Shown piece by piece: positions 36,601 through 46,423 of a stretch of 64,000 bases of DNA. A program made the translations under genes and the position numbers. Source of the stretch: Segetibacter koreensis DSM 18137 (GTDB taxonomy: Bacteria; Bacteroidota; Bacteroidia; Chitinophagales; Chitinophagaceae); contig NZ_KB893317.1 of the NCBI RefSeq assembly GCF_000374045.1, forward strand, positions 146,694-210,693. The letters are read 5' to 3'. Positions within the stretch are counted from its first letter, which is position 1. Each line of letters opens with the position of its first letter. Under the pieces are notes generated by a model. It was not told the origin of the DNA. It worked only from the letters and a program-made list of their open reading frames with translations, and ran no database searches.

Positions 36601-39600
36601 GGTCGGCATTCATGACAACTTTTTTGAACTGGGCGGTGATTCTTTATTAGCCATGCGACTCATATCATATATTGGCAAGGAGCTGGAAGTGGAAGTTATT
36701 GTTAAAGACCTGTTTGTTCATTGTACGATAGCAGCTTTATCGGCTCATATCGAAAGGCAAAACAAACAACTCTTACTTCCAGTCATTGAAAGACGGGCAA
36801 GAGAGGAGCGCATTCCTTTATCATTTAGCCAGGAGCGTTTGTGGTTCATTGACAGGCTGGAAGGTAGTGTGCAGTATCATATACCGCAGGTGCTGCGCGT
36901 AAAAGGCAAGTTGAATGCGGATGCCCTCGAAGCGTCTTTTAAAGGAGTTATGCATCGTCATGAAGTACTTAGAACGGTCATTAAGGAAGATGAAGGACGG
37001 GGGTGGCAATACATCAAGGAAGAGGATGGGTGGCGGTTGGAAATTGTATACGGTTCCCTGTACAATGAAGATACCGACGCTTTACAATCTTACATTCAAC
37101 AATTAATTGTACAGCCGTTTAACTTGGCGGAGGATTATATGCTGCGGGCACAGTTGATTAAGCTGGAGGAAGAAGATCAGGTACTGGTGATCACGATCCA
37201 CCACATTGTCACGGACGGTTGGTCAACGCCTCTTTTTGTTAAAGAGCTTACAGAATTATATGCCGCTTATGAACAGGGACGTCCGCCTAATTTGCCATCC
37301 CTGCCCATTCAGTATGCCGATTATGCTATATGGCAGCGCCAGTATTTGCACGGAGCAGTACTGGAGGCAAAACTGAGCTACTGGAAAGAGAAGCTGCAAG
37401 AGGTACAGGTGTTGCAGTTGCCGACTGATTTTGTACGGCCAGCGGTACAAAGCACCAAAGGAGCAGTAGAGGGCTTTCTCATTGATAAACAACTAGGTGA
37501 ACAGCTCAAAACCTTAAGCAAACAACAGGGTACAACCCTGTTTATGACCCTGCTTGCAGCTTTTAAAGTCTTATTATTTAGATATAGCGGACAAGAAGAT
37601 ATATGTGTAGGGAGCCCGACTGCCAGCAGGCAACAACAGGAAGTGGAAGGCTTAATAGGCTTTTTTGCCAATACATTGGCCTTACGCGATAAAGTCAAGG
37701 GAGATGCATCCTTTGTAGAGCTGTTGCAAACGGTAAAGGCAACAACTCTTGATGCCTATCAACACCAGGAAGTACCCTTTGAAAAGGTGGTGGACGAAGT
37801 GACCAGGGAAAGGGACGTGAGTCGTAACCCTCTTTTTCAGGTGATGTTTGCTTCACAGAATACTCGGGATGTGCCGGAGCTGCATTTAGGAAACACTGAA
37901 ATATCTACGGAAGTGTTTGCCGATATGACAGCGAAGTTCGATTTGACATTATTTGTAGAAGAAACTCGAAGAGGCTTGCAAAGCGGGTTTGAGTACTGCA
38001 CCGAGCTATTTGAAGCACGAACCATTGGTCGAATGGCCGACCATTTTCAGAGTCTGCTCCAGTCCATAGTGACTGCACCGCATCAGAAGATCGCAGCATT
38101 ACCAATGCTCACAGAGGCCGAGCGGCAACAACTCCTGGAGGAGTTTAACCCAAGGCCTGTAGCTTATCCCTTAGACAGAACTATTGTTGATTTATTTAAA
38201 CAGCAGGTAGAAAGTACTCCGGATAATGTTGCCGTGATTTTTCAGGAGCAGCGCTTAAGCTACAGAGAACTGAATGAAAGAAGCAATCAGCTTGCACATT
38301 ATTTGAGAAGCAAGGGGGTGAAGGAAGAATGCCTTGTACCAATATGCATTGAGAGAAGTCACGAAATGCTTGTAGGATTATTAGGTATCTTAAAATCAGG
38401 CGCTGCTTACGTTCCGATTGATCCGGAATATCCGCAGGAAAGAATAACGTTCATGCTGGAAGATATCAAAGCCAACATAGTGGTAGCCGGCAAAGCAGGT
38501 AAATTGAAGTTGAAAATCACTGACGAACTCGATATTATAGACTTATTCAAAGATTGGCCGATCATTGAAAAAATGCCTCGGACGAACCTTCAAACTAATT
38601 TTAATAACAATAACCTGGCTTATGTGGTTTACACATCAGGTTCAACAGGCCAACCTAAGGGGGTAATGATTGAACATGGTTCATTGCTAAATTATGTACT
38701 TGTATTTAAAGACTATTTTTCAATAACTCAAAACGATTTTGTAATACAACAATATTCAATATCTTTTGATACTAGTATGGAAGAGATATACCCCGCTTTG
38801 ATAAGTGGTGGCTGCGTTTGCATCATAAAAGACGGAAGGGATGTTGAAAAAATAAAACAATATATTGAAGATGGGCTCGCCACTGTTTTAAGCGCCGCGC
38901 CCATGACAATCGAGTGGTTAAACAACAACTTATCAGGTACAGGCCAATTAAGATATGTGATCAACGGGGGAGATGTCCTGTATCCTTCCTCGATTGATCA
39001 TTTATTTAAAAAAGTTAACATCGTAAACGGTTACGGTCCTAGCGAAACAACCATCGGGGTTACCTATAACAAGGTTAAGAGTATTTCGGAGGCATCATTA
39101 ATAGGTAAACCCATAGCTAATGTTCGTATATATATCCTTGGGCACCAAAACCAATTACAAGCTATAGGTATCCCTGGTGAGATACATATAGGCGGTTTAC
39201 AGGTATCGCGTGGGTATTTAAACCGGCCTGAACTAACACATAAGAAATTTGTTCAAGATCCTTTTAACCCCCTATCAGGCTGCCGAATGTATAAAACAGG
39301 GGATATGGGAAAGTGGTTAGGCGATGGGAGCATTCAATTTTTAGGCAGAAAGGATGAACAGGTAAAAATTAGGGGTTACAGAATTGAGTTAGGCGAATTG
39401 GAGAGTGTGCTACAGCAATATGACCAGGTAAGGCAGGGGGTAGTACTGGCCCGGGAGGATAAAGAAGGTAGGAAACGACTGGTAGGATATATCGTTCCCA
39501 CGAAAGGTAGCCTGGACCGGGAAGCACTGATTCTGTATTTAAGCAGCAAGCTACCTCAGTACATGGTACCGGGTCTTTGGGTAGAAATAGAGAAGTTGCC

Positions 39601-42600
39601 TTTAACCCCAAATGGCAAGATTGATCGGAAGGCACTCCCTGACGTGGATGCAAGTGAAGAGGCGCTAAGTAAGCAGTACCAGGGGCCACGAAATGAAGTG
39701 GAAGCAAAACTGTGTGTCATTTGGCAGGACTTGTTGGAAGTGGAAAGGGTCGGCATTCATGACAACTTCTTTGAACTGGGCGGAGATTCCATTATCACTA
39801 TTCAGATCAGCAGCAGAGCTAAGCGTGCAGGATATGAGATACGACCAAGAGACATTTTCTTGTACCAGGACATAAGTCGTTTATCAGCAGCAATAATTAA
39901 TAATTCCACTGCTTCTGCTTTTCAGGCAGAGCAGGGAGAGTTGTTAGGTGAGTGTAGTCTTTTACCTATTCAGCAATGGTATCTCGAAAAGGAAAATGAT
40001 AATCCACTGATATCTTACTATAACCAAAGCATGCTTGTGGGTATTCATAAAGCTGTCACATTGGTAGAACTCACAGAAGCACTTCGTATAGTTATTATAA
40101 AGCATGATGTGTTACGTTTCGTTTACAAGCACAGCGTATCAGGATGGACGCAGATCTATGGAAGTAGTCATTTAACGGTAACAGAATGCGATTTTCGTAG
40201 TGAACCAATTGCCTCTTTATCATCAACAATATCAAACAAAGCAAGCGATTATCAAGCCGGTTTAGATATAGAGAAAGGGGATCTGTTAAGGGTGGTCCTA
40301 TTCCAAACTCCGAACGAGCAGCCGGACAATCGTTTATTATTGGTTATTCATCATTTAGCAGTAGATGGAGTATCATGGCGTGTACTACTGGAAGATCTGG
40401 AAGTATCGATAAACAGTATAAGGAATAGCGAGAGTTTAAATTTAGGGCGCAAAAGTAGTTCTTACCGTGATTGGTATAACGCTTTAAAGGAGTATTCAAA
40501 CCACCCTCGTTTGTTATCGCAGCAAAGCCGCTGGCAAACAGTGGTAGAGAATGCAAAACCTCTACCAACGGACTTGATCTCTGACCAAGAAGTTAAGTTT
40601 CGAGATTGGGATGTAGTTACAGTGAAACTAAACGTAGTTCAAACCCAATTGTTATTACAGCAGGTTCCACTAACTTATCATACTGAAATTAATGATGTGT
40701 TACTGGCGGCCTTGAGCAAGGTGCTTGTTACATGGACTGGGAACAACAAAATATTGATAGGCTTGGAGGGGCATGGCAGAGAGGAGTATATTGGTGAAGG
40801 AATCGATTTAAGTCGGACTGTGGGCTGGTTCACGACGATTTATCCTCTATTGCTTGAATCTGTATCAGAAGAATCAGAGGGAAGTTTGCTTAAAGCCACT
40901 AAAGAGCAGCTAAGGCAGATACCGGATAAGGGATTAGGGTATGGTGTGCTCAAGTATTTTAATAAATTAAAGGAGTTAAATATAGAAGCAGGCAAGGATC
41001 CGTGGGATATAGTATTTAATTATCTGGGACAGTTTGATAACGTCATAAGCCAGAGTAATTTGTTTACGAGGTGTGAAGAGTCTCCTGGCAAAGAAATTAG
41101 CGACTCTCACCGTATATCCGAAAAGATTGCAGTAAATAGTCTAATATCAGGAGGTGAACTCAAGCTTGATTGGGGCTACAGCAGGAAGCACTACCGAAAG
41201 GAGACAATCGAGCAGTTAGGTCAATCCTACATTATTCAGCTGGAAGAGTTGATTAGACATTGCCTGAAACAGGGCGAAGAAGGATCGGCGTACACTCCAT
41301 CAGACTATGGGTTAGAAAAGGAGGTGAGCTACAAGGAACTGGATAGTTTCCTGGAAGGGAAGAGGACTTCGATCGAATCTCTTTATCGTTTGAGCGGGCT
41401 GCAGGAGGGTATGCTGTTTCATAGTCTTTATAATGAAGGGGCTAATGCGTACGTATTGCAATTTGTATGCGAGCTGCCTGGTGTTAGAACGGATATATTT
41501 CTGAAGAGTTGGGACTCTTTAATTCGCCGGCATAGTATTCTGCGTAGCGCTTTTTATTATGAAGTTTTTGCTATCCCTATACAATGCGTCTATCGGCAGG
41601 CAACTCTCCCTGTTGAGGAACTTGATTATCGGCATATGGAGTCTGTTGCTCAACAGGAGGCCTTACAAGTATATGAAGAGGCAGACCGAAATAAGGGCTT
41701 TGACTTTACACAGCCTCCCCTCATGCGTTTGGCGCTCATTAGGATAGAAGAGGAGCGTTACCATATGGTTTGGACTTCGCATCACATCTTATCCGATGGC
41801 TGGTCATTGCCGCTAATAATAGAAGAGTTGCAGAGTACTTACGCATCTCTGTTAGCAGGAATAGAGCTCCATACGCAGGAAGAAGATAGTTACCAGGATT
41901 ACATTCGTTATATAGAAAGCCGGGATAAACACAAGGAAGAGGAGTATTGGCGGACTTACATGTCCGGGATTGAACGGCCCGTTCTTTTACCCTTTATACA
42001 TTCCGCGTTAGATCGAACAAAAGGGATTGGTCATTATGAAGAAGAGAGCCTTCATATTGACAAGGATTTTACTGCTAGAATAAATGAGTATGTTCAGCGT
42101 AGGCAGTTGACGCTCAACACGCTTATTCAAATGGTTTGGTCTTACTTGCTCTATCGCTATACGGGCGAAAGTCATGTGACCTTTGGGGTAACTGTATCGG
42201 GTCGTCCCGAAGAATTAGCCAATATAGAACGTAGGGTAGGAATGTATAGCAATACTTTGCCTTTTCACACCAAGTTTAAGGAAGATAGAGTAGTGGATCA
42301 GTTCCTTCATGATCTTCAGTTGGATCAGGTATACAGTCGACAATATCAGTACAGTAGGTTAAATGACATTCAGCAATGGGTGCACGTGCACGGAGATCTG
42401 TTTGACAATATAATCGTCTTTGAAAATTACCCGATTAGCAAGGTGGTGTTTTCAAACGACCAGGATTTGCAGATTAAGGAACTGAGGATGAATGAACAGT
42501 CCAATTATCCTCTTTGCATAACAATAGTTGCCGCGGAGGATATCCTGATAGGGTTTAATTATAACACGCGGTTACTGGAAGAATATTATGTGAAGCAGAT

Positions 42601-45454
42601 GACCTGCCACTTTAGGCATGTATTAACACAGATAATTGAGGGGGCACCGAATCAACGTATAGGAGAGTTCGAGTTACTGAGTAGGCAAGAGCAGCAGCAG
42701 TTGCTGGAAGAGTTCAATGGTTCTACAAAAGCTTATTCTATGGACAAGAGCATTGTAGATTTATTTGAACTGCAGGTTGCACTTACTCCTGATAATATTG
42801 CTTTGGTCTTTGAAGGGCAGCACCTAACCTATAGGGAGCTTAATGAGCGGGCCAACCAGATGGGGCATTACTTGAGGAGCAAGGGAGTAAAAGAGGAGAC
42901 GCTGGTGCCGATATGTATAGAACGATCATTTGAAATGATAGTGGGTATCCTGGGCATTCTTAAAGCCGGAGGGGCATATGTGCCTCTTGATCCTCAGTAT
43001 CCACAAGAACGAATAAATTATATGCTCCACGACACGTCTGCCTCGCTTGTTGTAAGCAGTAAAGAGAGCCGTTCGAGGCTGCCCATGGCTACCAGGCGCG
43101 AGGTGGTAGAAGTAGATGCAGACTGGGCTAACATCAGCTATTACTCAAAAGAAAAGGTACCAGCATCTCTTGATCCACACGACCTGGCTTCTGTCATCTA
43201 CACCTCTGGTTCTACGGGCTCACCTAAGGGAGTGATGATTGAACATAAAAGCGTTATAAGCTTGGTAAAGGGAATTAGCTATGTATCTCTAACTAATAAA
43301 GACGTTTTACTATCGACGGGTTCTTTCTCCTTCGATGCAACCACGTTTGAATACTGGGGCATGCTTTTGAATGGAGGACAGTTGGTTTTATGCACTGAAA
43401 ACCGCTTGCTGGATAGTGAGCTGCTTAAAGAGGAAATAATAACGAGAAAGGTGAATAAAATGTGGTTTACATCCAGCTGGTTCAATCAACTCGTTGATCT
43501 TGATATTAGTGTTTTCAGTAGATTGGAGACACTAATAGTCGGAGGGGAAAAACTGTCAGAACATCATGTTGAAAAGATAAGACGAAGCTATCCTCATATT
43601 GCTATTATCAATGGCTATGGGCCCACAGAGAATACGACTTTCTCCTTGACCTATAAGATTACGGAAACCGAGATAAATAAGCCTATTTCAATTGGCCGTC
43701 CTTTAAGTAACCGAAGCGTATACATATTAGATAAGGAAGATCGTTTAAACCCAATAGGCGTTGTTGGGGAAATCTATATAGCAGGTGATGGTTTAGCCCG
43801 CGGTTACTTAAATAATGAGGTACTGACCAGGCAGAAATTTGTCTCCAATCCTTTCAGTAAGGAAACTGGAGCCCGCATGTATAAGACCGGAGATTTAGGA
43901 AGGTGGCTGCCGGATGGCAACATTGAATTTGTAGGTCGTGTGGACGATCAGGTAAAAATCCGGGGTTATCGTATTGAGTTGGGAGAAATTGAAAGCGTGC
44001 TTCAGCAGTGTGAGCAAGTTAAGGAGGCTGTAGTGCAGGCGCGCGAGGATAAAGAAGGCACGAAACGACTGGTAGGCTATGTAGTGCCTCAGGAAGGAGG
44101 ATTAAACCGGCAGGAGCTAACGCAGTATTTAAGCAGCAAGTTGCCTCAGTATATGATACCTGTTCAATGGGTAGAACTGAAGCAATTTCCTTTAACTGCA
44201 AATGGCAAGATAGATTACAAGGCTTTGCCTGGTGTGGATGCGGCAGACGCTTTAGTTAATCAATATGCACCTCCGCATAATGACGTGGAAGCAAAGTTAT
44301 GTGTCATTTACCAGAAGGTGTTGAAAGTGGAAAAGGTCGGCATCTATGATAACTTCTTTGAATTGGGAGGCGATTCAATCAAAACGATCCAGGTAGTTGG
44401 GCAAGTCAAAGGTCTCGGATATACATTACAAGCGAAAGATTTATTCCATTTCCAAACAATCGAAAAGCTTTCAAAAGCCATAATAACTCAATCAGCAGCG
44501 GGCGTGATAAAGGATCCGGAATTAGAGCATTATTTTCAAAAACAAGAAAAAGAAGTATCGTTTTCGAATAATTATGCTAACTCTCTTATTCCTGCAAGGA
44601 TTGAGGGTAGTAAGACGCCTTTATATATGGTTTGTGGTGGTGCAGGGACTGTGTTTAAATTTAAACCATTAATTGATATGCTGGACTCCGACCAGCCGGT
44701 ATATGTATTACAACAGCCAACAGATACAAAAGATTTGGAAACGTTTCCGGTCGATATAAAAGGTATAGCGGCATGGTATATTAATGCAATATTGGTGCAA
44801 AATCCTTATGGTCCATACGCATTATCTGGTCATTGTCTGGGTGGAATTGTTGCCTTTGAAATGGCAAAACAATTGGAAGCAATGGGTAAAAAGGTAGCGT
44901 TATTAGCTATGTTTGATACAATTATTGAAGAAAGTGAAAAGCGTGAACCAGCAACATTCAGAAATTTCTTTTACGGACCTGATTTAATAAAAGATTTCCT
45001 TTTAAAAGTTCATTCAAAAGTTCACTTTGAAACTTTTTTGTTTACAAAACATACGAAGTACGCCATTCAATATAAGATTAATAGCATAAAGAATTTAATT
45101 ACTAAAATTTTCGGCTATAAGACAAATAAGAAGGAAAACAGTGAATTTGAAATTTTCGCCAGGTTAGAAGATATGTTTGAATCAGCTTATCTAAATTATG
45201 AGATGACAGCATATAATGGAGAAGTAGTGATATTTTATGCAAAAGATCATTATTATTTTATAGATAGTGATAACAATATAAATTATAAGAAGCTTGATTT
45301 GAGTGATAGCATCAAAAGCGGATGGAAACGGTATGCTACGTCACCGATATTTCATGAAATAGCAGGTGAACATTCTACTATATTTGAGCCGGACATTGGT
45401 GGCAAAGAACTTGCTCAAAAATTACAAGAAGTCCTTAACAGGTGTACTAAGTAA
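33647..45454 (+). CDS. Three-module nonribosomal peptide synthetase (C-A-T-C-A-T-E-C-A-T-TE)
   Basis: A 3935-residue NRPS. C1 (about 1-430) has a degenerate active site FHQIIIDS (His138, Asp143; first His and Gly lost). A1 (about 455-955) and T1 (Ser999) follow. C2 has IHHIVTDGWS, A2 lies at about 1503-2005 and T2 has Ser2048. An epimerization domain (about 2100-2530) shows HHLAVDG, EGHGRE, VGWFTTIYP and NYLGQFDN. C3 has SHHILSDGW, A3 lies at about 3030-3525 and T3 has Ser3577. The terminal TE (about 3660-3935) has SGHCLGG with Cys3730 in place of Ser. Specificity residues by alignment with GrsA: A1 DSALIAEIW, A2 DTESIGGIG, A3 DAFWIGGTF, the last being the valine code. The product should be a tripeptide X1-D-X2-Val, released by the TE. 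Confidence 0.95.
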   Translation: MYKTIFPLHPAQRDIYMGQEINFESPHNNIGFYVKLKGALNKEKLREAVNSSPKIFDAFRLRFDLQDVNLICYFDENYNRLELAEMDFSGRKNPEHEAKSWMQNGFNVPFIIRKENLLFEPVLIKIASDEYWLFFKFHQIIIDSYGLAMWLNYVSKKYTSLLIADDLKFHYGSYVDEAIKASEFLNSPDYELDGKYWKKKINEQPEALLRKNNRFITKPTTKSGNYYLKISPEQRKIIDKVINVTQSNLDQLTIAALLIYFGKTSGQSNIVFGINVPKRSSVELQNIVGKLSGVLPFKGVFEEDIKLADLLKDIAISRKEDCAHQNYLVSDLIEFLKIDTSKSSLYDVTVDNVLFNFQIDFGTEIQSTIFWLQSEYEKVPLQICWRDYGNQQPLELGLHYNYEYFISEEIDLFAKRIIFILEQFPFALNTNIGNINILPSQEQQLLGRFNGATEAYPIDKNIVDLFEQQVELTPDNIALVLEDQHLTYSELNERSNQLGHYLRSKGVKEDTLVPVCIERSVEMIVAMLGILKAGGAYVPIDPEYPEDRISYMLQDIAASVVVSSKKSRLKLPLAEDSKVVEVDADRGNISLSSKDKVPTSLRSHHLAYVIYTSGSTGRPKGIMVEHRSLVASTLSRKRYYKTFGSVFLIPSFSFDSSVAVIFGTLLTGGRLVLCEDQLIKDINFVRGLLRNVETILCVPSYYKLLLEEGVVENSSLSKVIVAGEDLNRQIVSLHFDKTNNVSLFNEYGPTEYTIWATVAKIEAVTGKVTIGAPIDNTSIYIVGKGLCLTPIGVAGEICIAGEGLARGYLNNEELSRQKFVPNPFVKEAGVLMYKTGDMGKWLGDGSIQFLGRKDEQVKIRGYRIELGELESVLQQYDQVRQGVVLAREDKEGRKRLVGYVVPKKGSLDREVLMRYLSSKLPQYMIPGLWVEIKKLPLTPNGKIDRKALPDVDASEEALSQQYQGPRNVVEAKLCVIWQDLLEVERVGIHDNFFELGGDSLLAMRLISYIGKELEVEVIVKDLFVHCTIAALSAHIERQNKQLLLPVIERRAREERIPLSFSQERLWFIDRLEGSVQYHIPQVLRVKGKLNADALEASFKGVMHRHEVLRTVIKEDEGRGWQYIKEEDGWRLEIVYGSLYNEDTDALQSYIQQLIVQPFNLAEDYMLRAQLIKLEEEDQVLVITIHHIVTDGWSTPLFVKELTELYAAYEQGRPPNLPSLPIQYADYAIWQRQYLHGAVLEAKLSYWKEKLQEVQVLQLPTDFVRPAVQSTKGAVEGFLIDKQLGEQLKTLSKQQGTTLFMTLLAAFKVLLFRYSGQEDICVGSPTASRQQQEVEGLIGFFANTLALRDKVKGDASFVELLQTVKATTLDAYQHQEVPFEKVVDEVTRERDVSRNPLFQVMFASQNTRDVPELHLGNTEISTEVFADMTAKFDLTLFVEETRRGLQSGFEYCTELFEARTIGRMADHFQSLLQSIVTAPHQKIAALPMLTEAERQQLLEEFNPRPVAYPLDRTIVDLFKQQVESTPDNVAVIFQEQRLSYRELNERSNQLAHYLRSKGVKEECLVPICIERSHEMLVGLLGILKSGAAYVPIDPEYPQERITFMLEDIKANIVVAGKAGKLKLKITDELDIIDLFKDWPIIEKMPRTNLQTNFNNNNLAYVVYTSGSTGQPKGVMIEHGSLLNYVLVFKDYFSITQNDFVIQQYSISFDTSMEEIYPALISGGCVCIIKDGRDVEKIKQYIEDGLATVLSAAPMTIEWLNNNLSGTGQLRYVINGGDVLYPSSIDHLFKKVNIVNGYGPSETTIGVTYNKVKSISEASLIGKPIANVRIYILGHQNQLQAIGIPGEIHIGGLQVSRGYLNRPELTHKKFVQDPFNPLSGCRMYKTGDMGKWLGDGSIQFLGRKDEQVKIRGYRIELGELESVLQQYDQVRQGVVLAREDKEGRKRLVGYIVPTKGSLDREALILYLSSKLPQYMVPGLWVEIEKLPLTPNGKIDRKALPDVDASEEALSKQYQGPRNEVEAKLCVIWQDLLEVERVGIHDNFFELGGDSIITIQISSRAKRAGYEIRPRDIFLYQDISRLSAAIINNSTASAFQAEQGELLGECSLLPIQQWYLEKENDNPLISYYNQSMLVGIHKAVTLVELTEALRIVIIKHDVLRFVYKHSVSGWTQIYGSSHLTVTECDFRSEPIASLSSTISNKASDYQAGLDIEKGDLLRVVLFQTPNEQPDNRLLLVIHHLAVDGVSWRVLLEDLEVSINSIRNSESLNLGRKSSSYRDWYNALKEYSNHPRLLSQQSRWQTVVENAKPLPTDLISDQEVKFRDWDVVTVKLNVVQTQLLLQQVPLTYHTEINDVLLAALSKVLVTWTGNNKILIGLEGHGREEYIGEGIDLSRTVGWFTTIYPLLLESVSEESEGSLLKATKEQLRQIPDKGLGYGVLKYFNKLKELNIEAGKDPWDIVFNYLGQFDNVISQSNLFTRCEESPGKEISDSHRISEKIAVNSLISGGELKLDWGYSRKHYRKETIEQLGQSYIIQLEELIRHCLKQGEEGSAYTPSDYGLEKEVSYKELDSFLEGKRTSIESLYRLSGLQEGMLFHSLYNEGANAYVLQFVCELPGVRTDIFLKSWDSLIRRHSILRSAFYYEVFAIPIQCVYRQATLPVEELDYRHMESVAQQEALQVYEEADRNKGFDFTQPPLMRLALIRIEEERYHMVWTSHHILSDGWSLPLIIEELQSTYASLLAGIELHTQEEDSYQDYIRYIESRDKHKEEEYWRTYMSGIERPVLLPFIHSALDRTKGIGHYEEESLHIDKDFTARINEYVQRRQLTLNTLIQMVWSYLLYRYTGESHVTFGVTVSGRPEELANIERRVGMYSNTLPFHTKFKEDRVVDQFLHDLQLDQVYSRQYQYSRLNDIQQWVHVHGDLFDNIIVFENYPISKVVFSNDQDLQIKELRMNEQSNYPLCITIVAAEDILIGFNYNTRLLEEYYVKQMTCHFRHVLTQIIEGAPNQRIGEFELLSRQEQQQLLEEFNGSTKAYSMDKSIVDLFELQVALTPDNIALVFEGQHLTYRELNERANQMGHYLRSKGVKEETLVPICIERSFEMIVGILGILKAGGAYVPLDPQYPQERINYMLHDTSASLVVSSKESRSRLPMATRREVVEVDADWANISYYSKEKVPASLDPHDLASVIYTSGSTGSPKGVMIEHKSVISLVKGISYVSLTNKDVLLSTGSFSFDATTFEYWGMLLNGGQLVLCTENRLLDSELLKEEIITRKVNKMWFTSSWFNQLVDLDISVFSRLETLIVGGEKLSEHHVEKIRRSYPHIAIINGYGPTENTTFSLTYKITETEINKPISIGRPLSNRSVYILDKEDRLNPIGVVGEIYIAGDGLARGYLNNEVLTRQKFVSNPFSKETGARMYKTGDLGRWLPDGNIEFVGRVDDQVKIRGYRIELGEIESVLQQCEQVKEAVVQAREDKEGTKRLVGYVVPQEGGLNRQELTQYLSSKLPQYMIPVQWVELKQFPLTANGKIDYKALPGVDAADALVNQYAPPHNDVEAKLCVIYQKVLKVEKVGIYDNFFELGGDSIKTIQVVGQVKGLGYTLQAKDLFHFQTIEKLSKAIITQSAAGVIKDPELEHYFQKQEKEVSFSNNYANSLIPARIEGSKTPLYMVCGGAGTVFKFKPLIDMLDSDQPVYVLQQPTDTKDLETFPVDIKGIAAWYINAILVQNPYGPYALSGHCLGGIVAFEMAKQLEAMGKKVALLAMFDTIIEESEKREPATFRNFFYGPDLIKDFLLKVHSKVHFETFLFTKHTKYAIQYKINSIKNLITKIFGYKTNKKENSEFEIFARLEDMFESAYLNYEMTAYNGEVVIFYAKDHYYFIDSDNNINYKKLDLSDSIKSGWKRYATSPIFHEIAGEHSTIFEPDIGGKELAQKLQEVLNRCTK
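36140..36642 (+). repeat. NRPS internal repeat, copy 1 (end of A1 to T1)
   Basis: 503 bases nearly identical to 39287-39789, with about 14 differences counted by eye. It encodes the A8-A10 subdomain of A1 and the carrier domain up to the phosphopantetheine motif. This level of identity suggests recent duplication or gene conversion between modules. Confidence 0.9.
39287..39789 (+). repeat. NRPS internal repeat, copy 2 (end of A2 to T2)
   Basis: Same length and about 97% identical to copy 1. The identity begins at the MYKTGD motif and ends at the GGDS motif, so the specificity-determining part of A2 lies outside the repeat. Confidence 0.9.
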
Positions 45455-45620
45455 ATTGATAGAACTGTTGAATAATAATCAATTTAAGTAGGTTATTTTT
45501 TAGGTGAATACAAAAAAGCGTTGTCGGTGAATTTGTACATGATGGTTATCAACGTTTCTAATAGCAAATAGAATTTAACTTTCAAAAAATATTACATTAA
45601 AATACGAACGGGGGTTGTAA

Positions 45621-46289
45621 ATGATACACGTCTTTTTCAATATTCTTGGCGGGAGATTAGAAAGTAAGCGTTTCAACCAACTATTAAAACAACTTCCACC
45701 TATTTTTCAAGCCCAAATCTTGAAATTCAAGAGATGGCAGGAAATGCAAAGAAGTTTAATTGCGAAGATTCTGCTAATAAAAGGCCTTAAACAGATGGGC
45801 CTCACCTCATATTTATTAAGTGATTTGAAATTAACGGAGTTTAAAAGACCATACTTTGATAGTTTAATTGATTTCAATATTTCACATTCCGCCGATTACA
45901 TTATTTGCGCAATTACTAAAACAGGCAAGATTGGGGTTGACATCGAAGCGATACAAAATATTCCGATCTTAAGTTTTGAAGACCAATTTTCTTCAAAGGA
46001 GTGGGATAGCATTTTACAAGGTGAGAATGTCCTTCAATCTTTCTACATACTCTGGACCCAGAAGGAAGCTTTTTTAAAAGCGATCGGCACAGGCCTCTAT
46101 CTTCCACTGGATAAAATAACTATTAGCGATAATAAAATAGACTGGAATAATGAAGAATGGTTTCTGCATCAAATAAAAATAGATGATAGATATGTTTCTC
46201 ATTTGTCTACAAATATTCTTTCGCCAACAATTGTAGTTGAAAAAATGAATTTAAATTTCGAAGGCGATATGAAGTATATAAAATTTTGA
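45621..46289 (+). CDS. 4'-phosphopantetheinyl transferase, Sfp type
   Basis: A 222-residue transferase that moves phosphopantetheine from CoA to carrier domains. Family motifs are present in order: FKRPYF before FNISHS, GVDIEAIQN (metal site) and WTQKEAFLKAIGTG. It lies 166 bases downstream of the NRPS on the same strand and almost certainly activates the three T domains. Length is typical of the Sfp class. The DNA is AT-rich like the 3' end of the NRPS gene. It lacks a signal peptide and is cytoplasmic. Confidence 0.93.
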   Translation: MIHVFFNILGGRLESKRFNQLLKQLPPIFQAQILKFKRWQEMQRSLIAKILLIKGLKQMGLTSYLLSDLKLTEFKRPYFDSLIDFNISHSADYIICAITKTGKIGVDIEAIQNIPILSFEDQFSSKEWDSILQGENVLQSFYILWTQKEAFLKAIGTGLYLPLDKITISDNKIDWNNEEWFLHQIKIDDRYVSHLSTNILSPTIVVEKMNLNFEGDMKYIKF

Positions 46290-46423
46290 AAATGGAATTT
46301 GTTCTAGCCGTAATTCCTTTTTATAAATGATCTTTCAAAAGTTAATAATTGCTAATCGATAATTTCACTTCTCCGATTCTTCCGCTGATACTAATTGCCT
46401 GCCTATTTATTAAAAAATGACAT

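Noticed and set aside
36222..39707. Two similar minus-strand frames of 112 codons (36222-36560 and 39369-39707) that look like a paralogous gene pair
   Set aside because: They are antisense shadows of the near-identical 503-base repeat in the NRPS gene. The plus strand carries clear adenylation and carrier motifs.
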